In this document: positions 25,014 to 32,599 of the stretch, piece after piece
Position numbering within the stretch: position 1 is the stretch's first letter
Layout: every line of letters begins with the position of its first letter
Assembly: GCF_004138295.1 (NCBI RefSeq)
Contig: NZ_SCFM01000064.1
Location: forward strand, 1-33,956
DNA length: 33,956 bases
Origin: Ectobacillus funiculus
GTDB taxonomy: Bacteria; Bacillota; Bacilli; Bacillales; Bacillaceae_G
Direction: 5' to 3'
Program-made: the position numbers and the translations under genes
Notes under the pieces: generated by a model
The model's database searches: none
What the model saw: only the letters and a program-made list of their open reading frames with translations
Told to the model about the DNA's origin: nothing

Positions 25014-26339
25014 TTACCAGCCTGCTAAACCAAGCTGCTTTGCCTGGGTTTCTACGTCTTTATCATAAAGCTGCGCCCCTTCTTTCGCTGATTTCAAACC
25101 GCCGCCTACCTCGAAGGTAATTTGCTGTAAGTTCGGACCCTTAAGTGGGCTTAAGAATTCTAGAGCCGGCGCAGTTTTATCTTCCTCAAAGTAAGGAAGC
25201 ATATCTTTGACTGCAGGATACACATCTCTCGGAAGCTTCACATCCTCTACTGCAGCAGGGCCATCTGGAGGCACTTTAGACAAATACAGCTCCACCGCCT
25301 CTGGAGAAACAAAGAACTCTGCCCATTTCTTCGCCGCATCCACATGATCGCTGTTTTTGTTAATATAGAAGGCATCTGGCGCCCATACGGTCATACCGTT
25401 TTTATCCGCGCTATCACCAGGCTGCGGGAAGAAACCAATGTCATTGATTTTGTCCGGGTGTAGCTTTGCAAAATCGGACAACACGTAAGAAAGCATAGGA
25501 TATTGAACACCTGTTCCTTCAGCGAGCATCTCCAGCCCTGCTTCGTAGCCTATAGCATGGAAATCCTTATTCATATATCCCTTTTTATTTACCTCCTCCA
25601 GCTTTTCAAAGCTTCTTAGAGCAACTGGTGTTGTCGCCATTTTGGCCTTGTTCGCCGTGAAATCATCTGGAAACGATGGAGCCTGCGTTATAACATTGTA
25701 ATTATCTGCTAACACAATAACCTGGGATGTCCAAGCATCCTTGTATGTTCCAATGACCGCTGTCTTGCCTGCCGCTTTAATCTTTTCGCTGTTAGCCATC
25801 AGCTCCTCCCATGTTTTAGGGACGGAAAGACCTAGCTCTTGATACACCTTTTTATTATAAAACCAGCCGCCGGCACTAAATGTCGCGAAGGGAATGCCGT
25901 ACACTTTACTATTCACCGTTACTGCTTCCTTGAACTCATCCGAAACCTTTTCCATATAGGGCTCGTTTGTAAGATCCACAAAACTTCTCTCTGGATTCAA
26001 TGCTTGTAAGAGAGAACCCGAATTGTAAAGTGCTAAATCGGTCATATCACCCGTGGCTAGGCGTGTTTTGACCAGATTGTCCCCTTCCACACCGCCTGGA
26101 CGGGTTTCAATTTCAGTTTTGATGTTATATTTTTTCTCGATTACGTCTGTAACAGCCTTAATCCCTTCCATTCGCGCGGAGCTTTGATTGTCCATTAATA
26201 GTGTCAGCGTAACAGGTTCAGGAGTTTGTTCAGTCACAGTGTTTTCGTGCTGCTTGCCGTCACTGCTGCATCCGGCTAAAATGCTTACAAATAATACCGT
26301 ACTAGATAATACCGTCAGGATTTTCTTTTTAGCTTTCAT
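25014..26339 (-). CDS. Sugar-binding lipoprotein, paralogue without adjacent permeases
   Basis: 441-residue family 1 solute-binding protein with signal peptide MKAKKKILTVLSSTVLFVSI and lipobox LAGC (Cys24). It matches the lipoprotein at 19236-20558 nearly residue for residue over long stretches, for example ATGDMTDLALYNSGSLLQAL, ADNYNVITQAPSFPDDFTAN and the end LSPLKGPNLQQITFEVGGGL. ATG 26339 follows GGAGGTATAACGGA; an upstream in-frame ATG (26378) lacks a site. Its operon holds GH78 and galM but no permease genes. It may therefore share the permeases at 17381-19140, giving the transporter two receptors with different ligands (inference). Confidence 0.93.
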   Translation of the reverse strand: MKAKKKILTVLSSTVLFVSILAGCSSDGKQHENTVTEQTPEPVTLTLLMDNQSSARMEGIKAVTDVIEKKYNIKTEIETRPGGVEGDNLVKTRLATGDMTDLALYNSGSLLQALNPERSFVDLTNEPYMEKVSDEFKEAVTVNSKVYGIPFATFSAGGWFYNKKVYQELGLSVPKTWEELMANSEKIKAAGKTAVIGTYKDAWTSQVIVLADNYNVITQAPSFPDDFTANKAKMATTPVALRSFEKLEEVNKKGYMNKDFHAIGYEAGLEMLAEGTGVQYPMLSYVLSDFAKLHPDKINDIGFFPQPGDSADKNGMTVWAPDAFYINKNSDHVDAAKKWAEFFVSPEAVELYLSKVPPDGPAAVEDVKLPRDVYPAVKDMLPYFEEDKTAPALEFLSPLKGPNLQQITFEVGGGLKSAKEGAQLYDKDVETQAKQLGLAGW

Positions 26340-26510
26340 TCCGTTATACCTCCTCTCCTTCAGATTATCACGATTCATCTCTTATGGTGGATACAAGGCA
26401 GAGGTTTCTCCCGATCTTTATATGAATTCTTCTTTATATAATAACTGTCAAATTACTTCTTCCATCGTGCATGATGCTTTTATAAAATGAATTCAATTGA
26501 CTCACTTTCA

Positions 26511-26553
26511 TTGTAAGTGCTTTCACACTTCTTTAGTAAGTGCTACTTTTTTG
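26511..26553 (-). promoter_or_regulatory. Operator-like motif upstream of the paralogous binding-protein gene
   Basis: The minus strand reads AAAAAAGTAGCACTTAC, 15 bases, then GCACTTACAATGAA. Two direct GCACTTAC repeats lie 23 bases apart behind an A-tract, and TATAAA lies 28 bases further on as a possible -10. It is the clearest version of the motif shared by the three binding-protein genes. Confidence 0.6.
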
Positions 26554-26556
26554 TTT

Positions 26557-28329
26557 TTATGTCTGTTCTTTTTTGATAATGAAATCCTTTGGCGTAGCGC
26601 CTACAAAGCTATTTTCTTTTGCATCAAGAGCTAACCAATCGCCAAAATGGAAGCCTTTATCCCAAAGATATTCATTTTTCCCCTGTCTGCGAATATATTC
26701 TACCCATGCTTTCATACTATCTTATTGCTCAGCAAGTAAACGTTTGTCTCCGTAAGTTTGATATACTGTCCACGGAATAATAGTTGCTGCATCGCCCCAA
26801 GCCGCTGAGCCAGCCCCGCTCACAACAGATGGAATCACAATTGGAACACAGCCATCTGGAAGCTGTTCTGCCTTCAAATCACGGAGCCACTTTGTAAAAA
26901 ATGGTCCCCCATGATAATTAAATAGAGCCGTCTGAATAAAGACCTGGGCATCTCCTGTCCATCCCAGCCTTTCATTCCGCTGCGGGCAGTCGGTCGGCAG
27001 GTCAAGGAAGTTCCCTCTTTGTCCCCAAACAATATTGCGCTGCAGCTGATTCACTAATGGATCCGAACACTCAAATTCACCTGCTGGCTCCATATCTGAA
27101 TGAATAACTTCACCTACAAAGTTTTCTAGCGGTAATCCGTTTTCTTGTCCAGGATATCCCTCTACCTTTACATATCGGAAGCCTTGGAATGTGAAATGCG
27201 GCGCATATGTTTCAATACCTTCCCCTTTTGCGGTATATTCAATCGTTTGCTTCGCCTTTCCAAGATTCCCAAAATAAATATTGCCGTCCTTATCCAGTAC
27301 CTCTGCATGCTTCAAAACAATTCGTGCACCCTTTGGAGCATTCACCTTAAATTTCATTCGGCCTACCATGTTTTGCCCCATATCTAAAACAGTGTCCCCT
27401 GCAGGAGTCACAAATGAAGCAATTGGTTGAATCACTTCTGTAACCCGCGTTGGCCAGTTTTCCTGGGCAACTAAATTGGTAAATGGCAAATCTTGAACCA
27501 TTGTTTCTTTCCAGCTGCTGTCATCGAAACCGGAACGGCTCCAACCAGCTTTTTCAAGTCTGGCATCATAGGTTTCGCCATCATAAATTTCTGAATATAA
27601 AATAGGGCCAGTAGATGCCTTCCATGTATGATCCGTTACAATGATTTCTTCTGACCCATCATCATACTTTACATAAAGCTGAAATAAGGCGGCCCGTCTA
27701 TCACCATACACATGGCGTTTATTTTCAAAGCTAAGAGTTCCCTTATACCAGCCATCCCCCAGCACAGTCCCAAGTATGTTTGCACCTTCGCTTAATTGCT
27801 CCGTTATATCATACGTCTGATATTGCAGGCGATGATGATAGCTCGTCCAGCCAGGAGAAAGCAAATCAGCCCCTACCCGTTCTCCGTTAAGGAATAGTTC
27901 GTAGAGACCAACTCCAGTCCCATAAATACGGGCTGAAGTAATGCCCGTTTTAAGTTTAAATTCTTTCCTTAATAGGAATGCAGGCTCAGAGAGAGGATCA
28001 ATACCTTCCGGTTCGGGTGTAATCCATTGTGCCTTCCACTCTGTATGATCTAACAAGCCAGTTTCCCACCAAACCGTACTACTCCATGATGATTCACGCT
28101 CAAAATTGTCCCAAACTTTTACGCGGTAAAAATATCTTGTTCGAGGCGTTACATCCGGGCCGCCATATTCGATCTGAATCGATTCTCCTGAACGAACCAT
28201 TCCCGTATCCCATAATATATTTGTAAAATCATCACAACCTGCTGATACTTGAATCTGGTAAGCCTTTTGCATCGTTCCCCGTTGGTCTGATTGAATTTTC
28301 CAACTGATACGCGGTTCTTTTATATCAAT
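26557..28329 (-). pseudogene. GH78 alpha-L-rhamnosidase, truncated at both ends with a nonsense codon
   Basis: From about 28329 the frame reads LGIDIKEPRISWKIQSDQRG, then MQKAYQIQVSAGCDDF and onward through the Fn3-like, jelly-roll and beta domains to the catalytic motif DCPQRNERLGWTGDAQVF. The true N-terminus (about 15-20 residues) is missing and replaced by a repeat fragment. At 26722 a TAA stands where a residue (often Tyr) is expected; the same frame continues DSMKAWVEYIRRQGKNEYLW and HFGDWLALDAKENSFVGATP, then loses homology at KDFI. The last third, about 350 residues including the rest of the barrel and the C-terminal domain, is deleted. A 516-codon open stretch (26722-28272) survives but lacks the full active site. 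Confidence 0.9.
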
Positions 28330-28374
28330 TCCCAGCTAGAAATGAATTCGACATAGCAGGAAATTTTAGGAATA
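28329..28374 (-). repeat. Partial 134-bp-family repeat, copy E (reverse orientation)
   Basis: The minus strand reads ATTCCTAAAATTTCCTGCTA, then GTCGAATTCATTTCTAGCTGG. This corresponds to the TTCCTAAAATTTCTCGCTACGCCGAAT...TAGAAAT part of the unit, and TTCTAGCTGG is as in the array's sixth copy. It fills exactly the space between the GH1 and GH78 remnants and is the only copy on the minus strand. Confidence 0.7.
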
Positions 28375-28379
28375 CAGCT

Positions 28380-28724
28380 TATCCTCTATCTAGTACTAGT
28401 GCATTCATTTGAGCGATGCGCCCTAGATAACGCGCGCTTTCCTTCACTTTCCGTTCCTGTGTGGACCGATCAACCCCGATAAGACCAAATTGCATAGAAT
28501 AGCCTGAATTCCATTCGAAATTATCGAAGGTGGACTAATGTAAATAGCCTCTAATAACAATCTCCCTTCATCTAGACAAGCTTGTACGCCCTCTAGGCCT
28601 CTGCATGCTCCTCTGCCCAGAAATCACTGTTCACATTATTACCTTCAACTTGGTGTCCCGCTTTCGCCGAACCCCAAAGAAAATCTGCTGGAAAATTAAA
28701 TTGCACTTGAAATACTCCTTCCAT
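28380..28724 (-). pseudogene. GH1 beta-glucosidase-type gene, internally deleted remnant
   Basis: From ATG 28724 the frame reads FNFPADFLWGSAKAGHQVEG and NNVNSDFWAEE, the GH1 N-terminus, and stops soon after. After a shift the sequence continues (ACLDEGR...) DNFEWNSGYSMQFGLIGVDR and STQERKVKESARYLGRIAQM, the GH1 C-terminus, to TAA at 28380. About 350 central residues, including both catalytic glutamates (NEP and ENG motifs), are gone. A perfect cre site stands upstream. Confidence 0.88.
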
Positions 28725-28755
28725 TTCCTTGGTGCTACTTTCTTCTCTATATTGT

Positions 28756-28769
28756 AGCAAGCGTTTTCA
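28756..28769 (-). promoter_or_regulatory. Perfect CcpA cre site upstream of the GH1 remnant
   Basis: The minus strand reads TGAAAACGCTTGCT, matching TGWAARCGYTWNCW at every position. A second AAAACGCTT lies 9 bases upstream as a partial direct repeat. It is 32 bases before the remnant's ATG. Confidence 0.8.
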
Positions 28770-28790
28770 AGCGTTTTAATATCAAAAACA

Positions 28791-28836
28791 AAGAAGAAGC
28801 TTGCTCGATTCAAAGATAAGCTTCAACTTCTTTTTT
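28791..28836. terminator. Possible terminator (plus-strand T-run)
   Basis: AAGAAGAAGCTT (28791-28802) pairs with AAGCTT-CAA-CTTCTT (28818-28832), then TTTT. On the minus strand it is followed by TTCTTCTTTGTTTTT, so it may act in both directions. No intact gene is adjacent. Confidence 0.45.
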
Positions 28837-29231
28837 GCAGCGAAGGAATCCCGGGCTCACCCAATATTTGACTAATACTTAGCTTTCTTTGAGGTACATA
28901 CTCCCCTGCCCCATTATTGAACAAGGAACAATCTTAATACCAATTCTTGCATCTATGTATAAATGGGGGAAAACTACATGGATATCCTTATGAAGAGTCA
29001 GGAAGATACAGTTGAAAACCCATAATGAACCAACTATCACATAAGAGAAGTCAACAAATCTTTAATACATTCAATAGATGAATATTGTAAATTTGCTAGT
29101 TAAAGGCTCCCTCATAATATACTTCTAGTAACTATTTGATTTTAAAGTGCGTACTTTTTTTTTAGGGATGACAAATCTAGAATAAAGTTGTAGCCAATAA
29201 AAACCAAAATTACTTAAGGAGTGAAGAATTC
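28837..29231. other. Intergenic stretch upstream of hxlA
   Basis: I see no gene. GGGGGAAAACTACATGG near 28965-28981 opens a 15-codon frame (MDILMKSQEDTVENP) of no clear meaning. The 3' part carries the hxlA regulatory region. Confidence 0.4.
29144..29183 (+). promoter_or_regulatory. Possible operator and -10 region of hxlAB
   Basis: A palindrome AAAGTGCGTACTTT (29144-29157) lies just upstream of a weak or missing -35, with TAGAAT (29178-29183) as candidate -10. In B. subtilis hxlAB is activated by HxlR in response to formaldehyde. A poor -35 beside a palindrome fits activator control, but the site assignment is inference. Confidence 0.35.
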
Positions 29232-29873
29232 ATGGAACTTCAATTAGCGTTAGATCTTGTAAACATTCCAGAAGCGAAGCAAGTAGTCAAAGAGGTTGAG
29301 GAACACATTGATATTGTAGAAATCGGTACACCTGTTGTCATTAATGAAGGCCTTCGAGCTGTGAAGGAAATCAAAGAGGCTTTTCCTTCTTTAAAAGTAT
29401 TAGCTGATCTGAAAATTATGGATGCGGGTGCGTACGAAGTAATGAAAGCATCTGAAGCTGGCGCTGATATTATTACCGTACTAGGAGCAACTGATGATTC
29501 TACCATTAAAGGGGCCGTAGAAGAAGCAAAGAAACAAGGCGTACAAATCCTTATTGATATGATTAATGTAAAGGATCTTGAGCAGCGTGCTAAAGAAGTA
29601 GATGCGCTTGGTGTTGATTATATTTGTGTACATACAGGCTATGACCTTCAAGCTGAGGGAGAAAGCCCATTTGAACAGCTCCAAACGATTAAACGTGTCG
29701 TAAAACATGCAAAAACAGCGGTCGCAGGCGGCATCAAGCTAAATACCCTCCCAGAGGTTGTCCAATCACAGCCTGATCTTGTCATTGTAGGTGGCGGAAT
29801 TACAGGTCAGCAAGATAAAAAAGCAGTAGCTTCCGAAATGCAACAGCTCGTTAAGAAAAAGGTCCTTGCTTAA
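29232..29873 (+). CDS. hxlA: 3-hexulose-6-phosphate synthase
   Basis: Condenses formaldehyde with ribulose 5-phosphate to D-arabino-3-hexulose 6-phosphate in the ribulose monophosphate pathway, here most likely for formaldehyde detoxification. The 213-residue protein is an OMP-decarboxylase-superfamily barrel: MELQLALDLVNIPEA, EIGTPVVINEGL, the metal/phosphate-binding LADLKIMDAG (Asp-x-Lys-x-x-Asp), GADIITVLGA, VHTGYD and the phosphate-binding end VAGGIKL...LVIVGGGITG. AAGGAG stands 12 bases before the ATG. hxlB follows after 8 bases. Confidence 0.95.
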   Translation: MELQLALDLVNIPEAKQVVKEVEEHIDIVEIGTPVVINEGLRAVKEIKEAFPSLKVLADLKIMDAGAYEVMKASEAGADIITVLGATDDSTIKGAVEEAKKQGVQILIDMINVKDLEQRAKEVDALGVDYICVHTGYDLQAEGESPFEQLQTIKRVVKHAKTAVAGGIKLNTLPEVVQSQPDLVIVGGGITGQQDKKAVASEMQQLVKKKVLA

Positions 29874-29881
29874 GAAAGAGC

Positions 29882-30448
29882 ATGATAACCATGCAAACTA
29901 CCCAATATTTAACTGAAATCATCAAAGAACTGCAGCAAACAGGAACATTAATACTGGATGAAGAAGCTGAAAAACTAGTAAATGGAGTTCTTGAAGCAAA
30001 GAAGATCTTTGTAGCTGGTGCAGGCCGATCTGGATTGATGTCTAAGTCGTTTGCGATGCGCATGATGCATATGGGTTTAGATCCTTACGTAGTAAGCGAA
30101 ACTGTTACTCCTAACTTAGAAAAGGATGACATTTTCATCATTGCATCTGGTTCAGGGGAGACAAAAAGTTTAGTAGCTATGGCCCAGAAGGCAAAAAGCA
30201 TGGGTGCAACTCTGGCTGCTGTAACCATTTCCCCTGAATCAACTATCGGGCAGCTAGCAGACATCGTAGTTAAACTGCCAGGCTCGCCTAAAGATCAGGA
30301 AGGAGCTCAATACAAGACGATACAGCCAATGGCATCCTTATTTGAGCAAACCCTCCTGTTATTTTACGATGCTGTTATCCTGAGACTGATGGAGAAAAAA
30401 GGGTTGGACTCTACTACCATGTTCAGTAGGCATGCTAACCTCGAATAA
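29882..30448 (+). CDS. hxlB: 6-phospho-3-hexuloisomerase
   Basis: Isomerises hexulose 6-phosphate to fructose 6-phosphate, completing formaldehyde fixation. It has a single SIS domain with VAGAGRSGLMSKSFAMRMMH (about residues 44-63), the sugar-phosphate-binding SGSGETKSL and AAVTISPESTIGQLAD. The glutamine/His-rich end (KTIQPMASLFEQTLLLFYDA) carries the conserved catalytic region. It is separated from hxlA by 8 bases. The first ATG has a weak AGAAAGAG site, and an ATG three codons in is an alternative. Confidence 0.94.
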   Translation: MITMQTTQYLTEIIKELQQTGTLILDEEAEKLVNGVLEAKKIFVAGAGRSGLMSKSFAMRMMHMGLDPYVVSETVTPNLEKDDIFIIASGSGETKSLVAMAQKAKSMGATLAAVTISPESTIGQLADIVVKLPGSPKDQEGAQYKTIQPMASLFEQTLLLFYDAVILRLMEKKGLDSTTMFSRHANLE

Positions 30449-30803
30449 ACTTATATTATATGGATTTTTATAAAAGAGTCATAGTATGCAACGAATTCAT
30501 CAAGCGGCTAGAAGCTCTTTTAACCAGGCTTTTTCTTAGAGGGCTCCGTCCCCCATCCATCAAGTTAGCAGTTCTTATCCCTAACCCCCAAGGCACGTTA
30601 TTCTTTTCCTATATTACTAAATAAAGGATAACGTGCTTTTTTTAAATGATAGGTAAGAACAAGAGCTTCATTTATTTACTAGGATCTATATTGCCACTTG
30701 TCCCCCATGACACTCCATCAGTAGCTATAAAAACAGGAGGACTAACCTGTACACCAAAAAGTTACGAATTTACATTCTTTATATACAATGGGGGGAGTTT
30801 ATA
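30449..30803. other. Intergenic stretch between hxlB and the TnrA-like gene
   Basis: It contains the hxlAB terminator (30593-30643). An open frame from 30646 overlaps the next gene and has no ribosome site, so I do not call it. No TGTNAN7TNACA GlnR/TnrA box is obvious upstream of the TnrA-like gene. Confidence 0.4.
30593..30643 (+). terminator. Terminator of hxlAB
   Basis: GCACGTTATTCTTT (30593-30606) pairs with AAAGGATAACGTGC (30623-30636), then TTTTTTT. It is a strong plus-strand intrinsic terminator 145 bases after hxlB. Confidence 0.85.
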
Positions 30804-31118
30804 TTGGAAAATAAGTCTTTCTATCGAACTAAAAAAGTCATGAAAATAGGGATTGTAACTGAATTGACAGGTTTATCTGAGAGACAAGTTCGTTATTATG
30901 AGGAAAAAGAATTAATTTTTCCAGAGCGTACGTCCTCAGGTATTCGCAAATATTCTTTTTCTGATATTGAATTATTGATCGAGATCTCTAAAAAAATAAA
31001 AAGTGGTTTTCCAGTCACAGCTGTTCGTATGGAACTCCTAAAACGGAAAATCCAAATAAAAACGAATGCCATGAGAAAAAGCCCCTTAAAAGCCTATGTT
31101 CCTTATACTTGTCTTTAA
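30804..31118 (+). CDS. TnrA-like MerR-family regulator with altered C-terminus
   Basis: 104 residues. The N-terminal arm and winged HTH (KVMKIGIVTELTGLSERQVR, YYEEKELIFPERTSSGIRKY, SFSDIELLIEISKKIKSGF) match TnrA/GlnR, closest to TnrA by the leading KSFYRTKKV. TnrA controls nitrogen genes and is held off DNA by feedback-inhibited glutamine synthetase, which binds its C-terminal tail. Here the tail reads TNAMRKSPLKAYVPYTCL, without the LEGQLNAHFRYKNR-type signature of TnrA. GlnR tails also differ. The start is TTG 30804, with GGGGGGAG 6 bases upstream. Either a paralogue with a different partner or a tail damaged by mutation. Confidence 0.75.
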   Translation: MENKSFYRTKKVMKIGIVTELTGLSERQVRYYEEKELIFPERTSSGIRKYSFSDIELLIEISKKIKSGFPVTAVRMELLKRKIQIKTNAMRKSPLKAYVPYTCL

Positions 31119-31387
31119 AAGAAGCTAAATTGTTCCCTTCCCTGCAAATCACTTACAACGCTTAACCATATAGATGCTGCCTCATGCTGGTCAGTTCAGT
31201 ACGTTGTCTCGCACGGGGGAGTCATGGTTTTGTGTTTTTTTACATTACTGGACAATTCCTCCGTCTTCGCGAGGCTGGAAATTTCTCGGGCATGATACAT
31301 TTTTTGGGTGCAAGCGTAGAGGAAAGAATTTGTAGGGTTTTACATTGCTCCCCATAACTGATGGGCCAGTTCCACTAACGCCGTCTA

Positions 31388-31965
31388 CTAACGGATAACC
31401 ATCCTACCATACTTGGCATTCCGGAAGTATTGGTAAACCCGATTCAGCTTCTGTTCCTGCCTGCCGTCTGGATTTTCCATCCCACCAAACTCAAAAAACT
31501 TTACTTTCTTAATCCCGACGTAAGAAAACAAAGCACGTCGCATCAATACTTTATGGGAATTATTCAACCAAAATAAAGGATAAAATGTTGGTCCTTTCAT
31601 GGTTGAGATGCAAACGACTCGTTTTCCCTTCAATAGTCCCCCTGGGATTAGCCCCCGACCTGTTCGAAAAGCAAACCCAGCAGCATGGCTGGCGGTCTTC
31701 CCCACCAAATTGGATAGATGAACACAATCTGTTCCGCCCATGACAGTTGTTCTCGGTATCGAGCCAGCCCCGGATCGGTATGCATATCCCTGCGGCGCTT
31801 CTTCTCGTTAAAGACGAGAACCGGATCAAATCCCTCCGTGTACAAATCTAACAATTGAATCTCCGAAATCACTAGATTGTCTCGGCAGCCCTCCAGCACT
31901 TTTTGTAAAAAGGCATAGCATAAACTTTCGTGATTCGGATGTGCATAAATGATGAGAGTTTTCAT
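31388..31965 (-). pseudogene. Flavodoxin-fold NAD(P)H dehydrogenase (quinone), frameshifted by a small deletion
   Basis: From ATG 31965 (behind GGGGTGGTATC) the frame reads MKTLIIYAHPNHESLCYAFL and VFIYPIWWGRPPAMLLG, the FMN-binding half of a KefF/MdaB/YwrO-like flavodoxin-fold oxidoreductase. It then runs out of frame to TAA near 31648. The second half (GFAFRTGRGLIPGGLLKGKR, VVCISTMKGPTFYPLF, HKVLMRRALFSYVGI) is in a neighbouring frame. The expected FxDRVxxx segment of about 8 residues is missing at the joint, so a deletion of roughly 25 bases caused the frameshift. The product would lack part of the flavin site. It is divergent from a MarR gene that probably controlled it. Confidence 0.85.
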
Positions 31966-31981
31966 GATACCACCCCTATTG

Positions 31982-32038
31982 GTTATCTTTTGATAACAAA
32001 ACAATAGCACCCCCTTTTATTAGTTGTCAATTGATAAT
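31982..32038. promoter_or_regulatory. MarR-type operator sites between the divergent oxidoreductase and marR genes
   Basis: A perfect inverted repeat GTTATC-TTTT-GATAAC (31982-31997) and a near copy GTTGTC-AATT-GATAAT (32023-32038) lie in the shared promoter region. A third half, ACGATAACC, follows at 32045. Spacing suits a MarR dimer repressing both directions. Confidence 0.65.
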
Positions 32039-32066
32039 TGTTTTACGATAACCTTTTTGCTATAGT
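32038..32066 (+). promoter_or_regulatory. Promoter of the MarR gene
   Basis: TTGTTT (32038-32043), a 17-base spacer and TATAGT (32061-32066). The -35 abuts the second operator copy, consistent with autorepression. Confidence 0.6.
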
Positions 32067-32090
32067 GGCAGATAGAGGTGATTCTTTTCC

Positions 32091-32543
32091 ATGGACAAAA
32101 CAACCCTATTTCATAAAGTCATCAACTTAACTACATCCATGCACCAAGTAACCCATGAGCTGACCAAAGAGGTTAAGTCCAAAGCCTTTTCCGTCACCCC
32201 TGTTCAATACCGTATTATGGAACTTATTACGGTTCGACAGCCGGTGACATTAAGTGAAATTTGTGATTGTCTCGATTTATCAATGCCCAACGCAAGTCGT
32301 GAACTAAGAAAACTCAAAGAAAAGGACTTGTGTGAAAAAGTCGTAGCGGTTGACGATAAACGCAAGCACATTATCCGGCTCAGCGAAAAAGGACAGAACA
32401 TGATGAATGCTGCTTTTCAAGGGATTGAAGCCCGGTTTCTGGAACGGATTCAGCATGTGTCCGAGGAAGATCTTGCCCAGATAGATTTTGCACTTGATGT
32501 ATTACAAAGCAAGGTATTTTATCCTGCAAAACCGCCTCAGTAA
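32091..32543 (+). CDS. MarR-family transcriptional regulator
   Basis: 150 residues. A helical dimerisation N-terminus is followed by the winged HTH: FSVTPVQYRIMELI, VTLSEICDCLDLSMPNASRE (recognition helix) and EKVVAVDDKRKHIIRLSEKG (wing with the conserved D-x-R). The C-terminal dimer helices follow. GAGGTG lies 11 bases before the ATG. It is divergent from the flavodoxin-fold quinone oxidoreductase remnant, and palindromes between them are likely operators. Such pairs usually respond to quinones or other electrophiles, with or without cysteines; the ligand here is unknown. Confidence 0.93.
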   Translation: MDKTTLFHKVINLTTSMHQVTHELTKEVKSKAFSVTPVQYRIMELITVRQPVTLSEICDCLDLSMPNASRELRKLKEKDLCEKVVAVDDKRKHIIRLSEKGQNMMNAAFQGIEARFLERIQHVSEEDLAQIDFALDVLQSKVFYPAKPPQ

Positions 32544-32551
32544 TTTAGCAG

Positions 32552-32599
32552 CGTCTGAAAAGGGAAGGCTGCGTCTGTCTTGTTTCAGACGGTTTTCCT
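32552..32599 (+). terminator. Terminator of the MarR gene
   Basis: CGTCTGAAA (32552-32560) pairs with TTTCAGACG (32583-32591), and a nested CGTCTG/CAGACG alternative exists. GTTTTCCTT follows. It lies just after the stop codon. Confidence 0.65.

Noticed and set aside
28631-28813. 60-codon minus-strand open frame
   Set aside because: It runs in a different frame from the clear GH1 N-terminal remnant and crosses the cre site.
30646-30843. 65-codon plus-strand frame before the TnrA-like gene
   Set aside because: It starts in a terminator tail, has no ribosome site and overlaps the better supported TTG start at 30804.
31250-31300. A further repeat-family copy (CCTCCGTCTTCGC, GGCTGGAAATTT)
   Set aside because: Only two short matches of about a dozen bases in inconsistent orientation and order.
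31560-31829. 89-codon minus-strand open frame inside the quinone oxidoreductase remnant
   Set aside because: It is in a third frame, while the flavodoxin-fold motifs lie in the other two.
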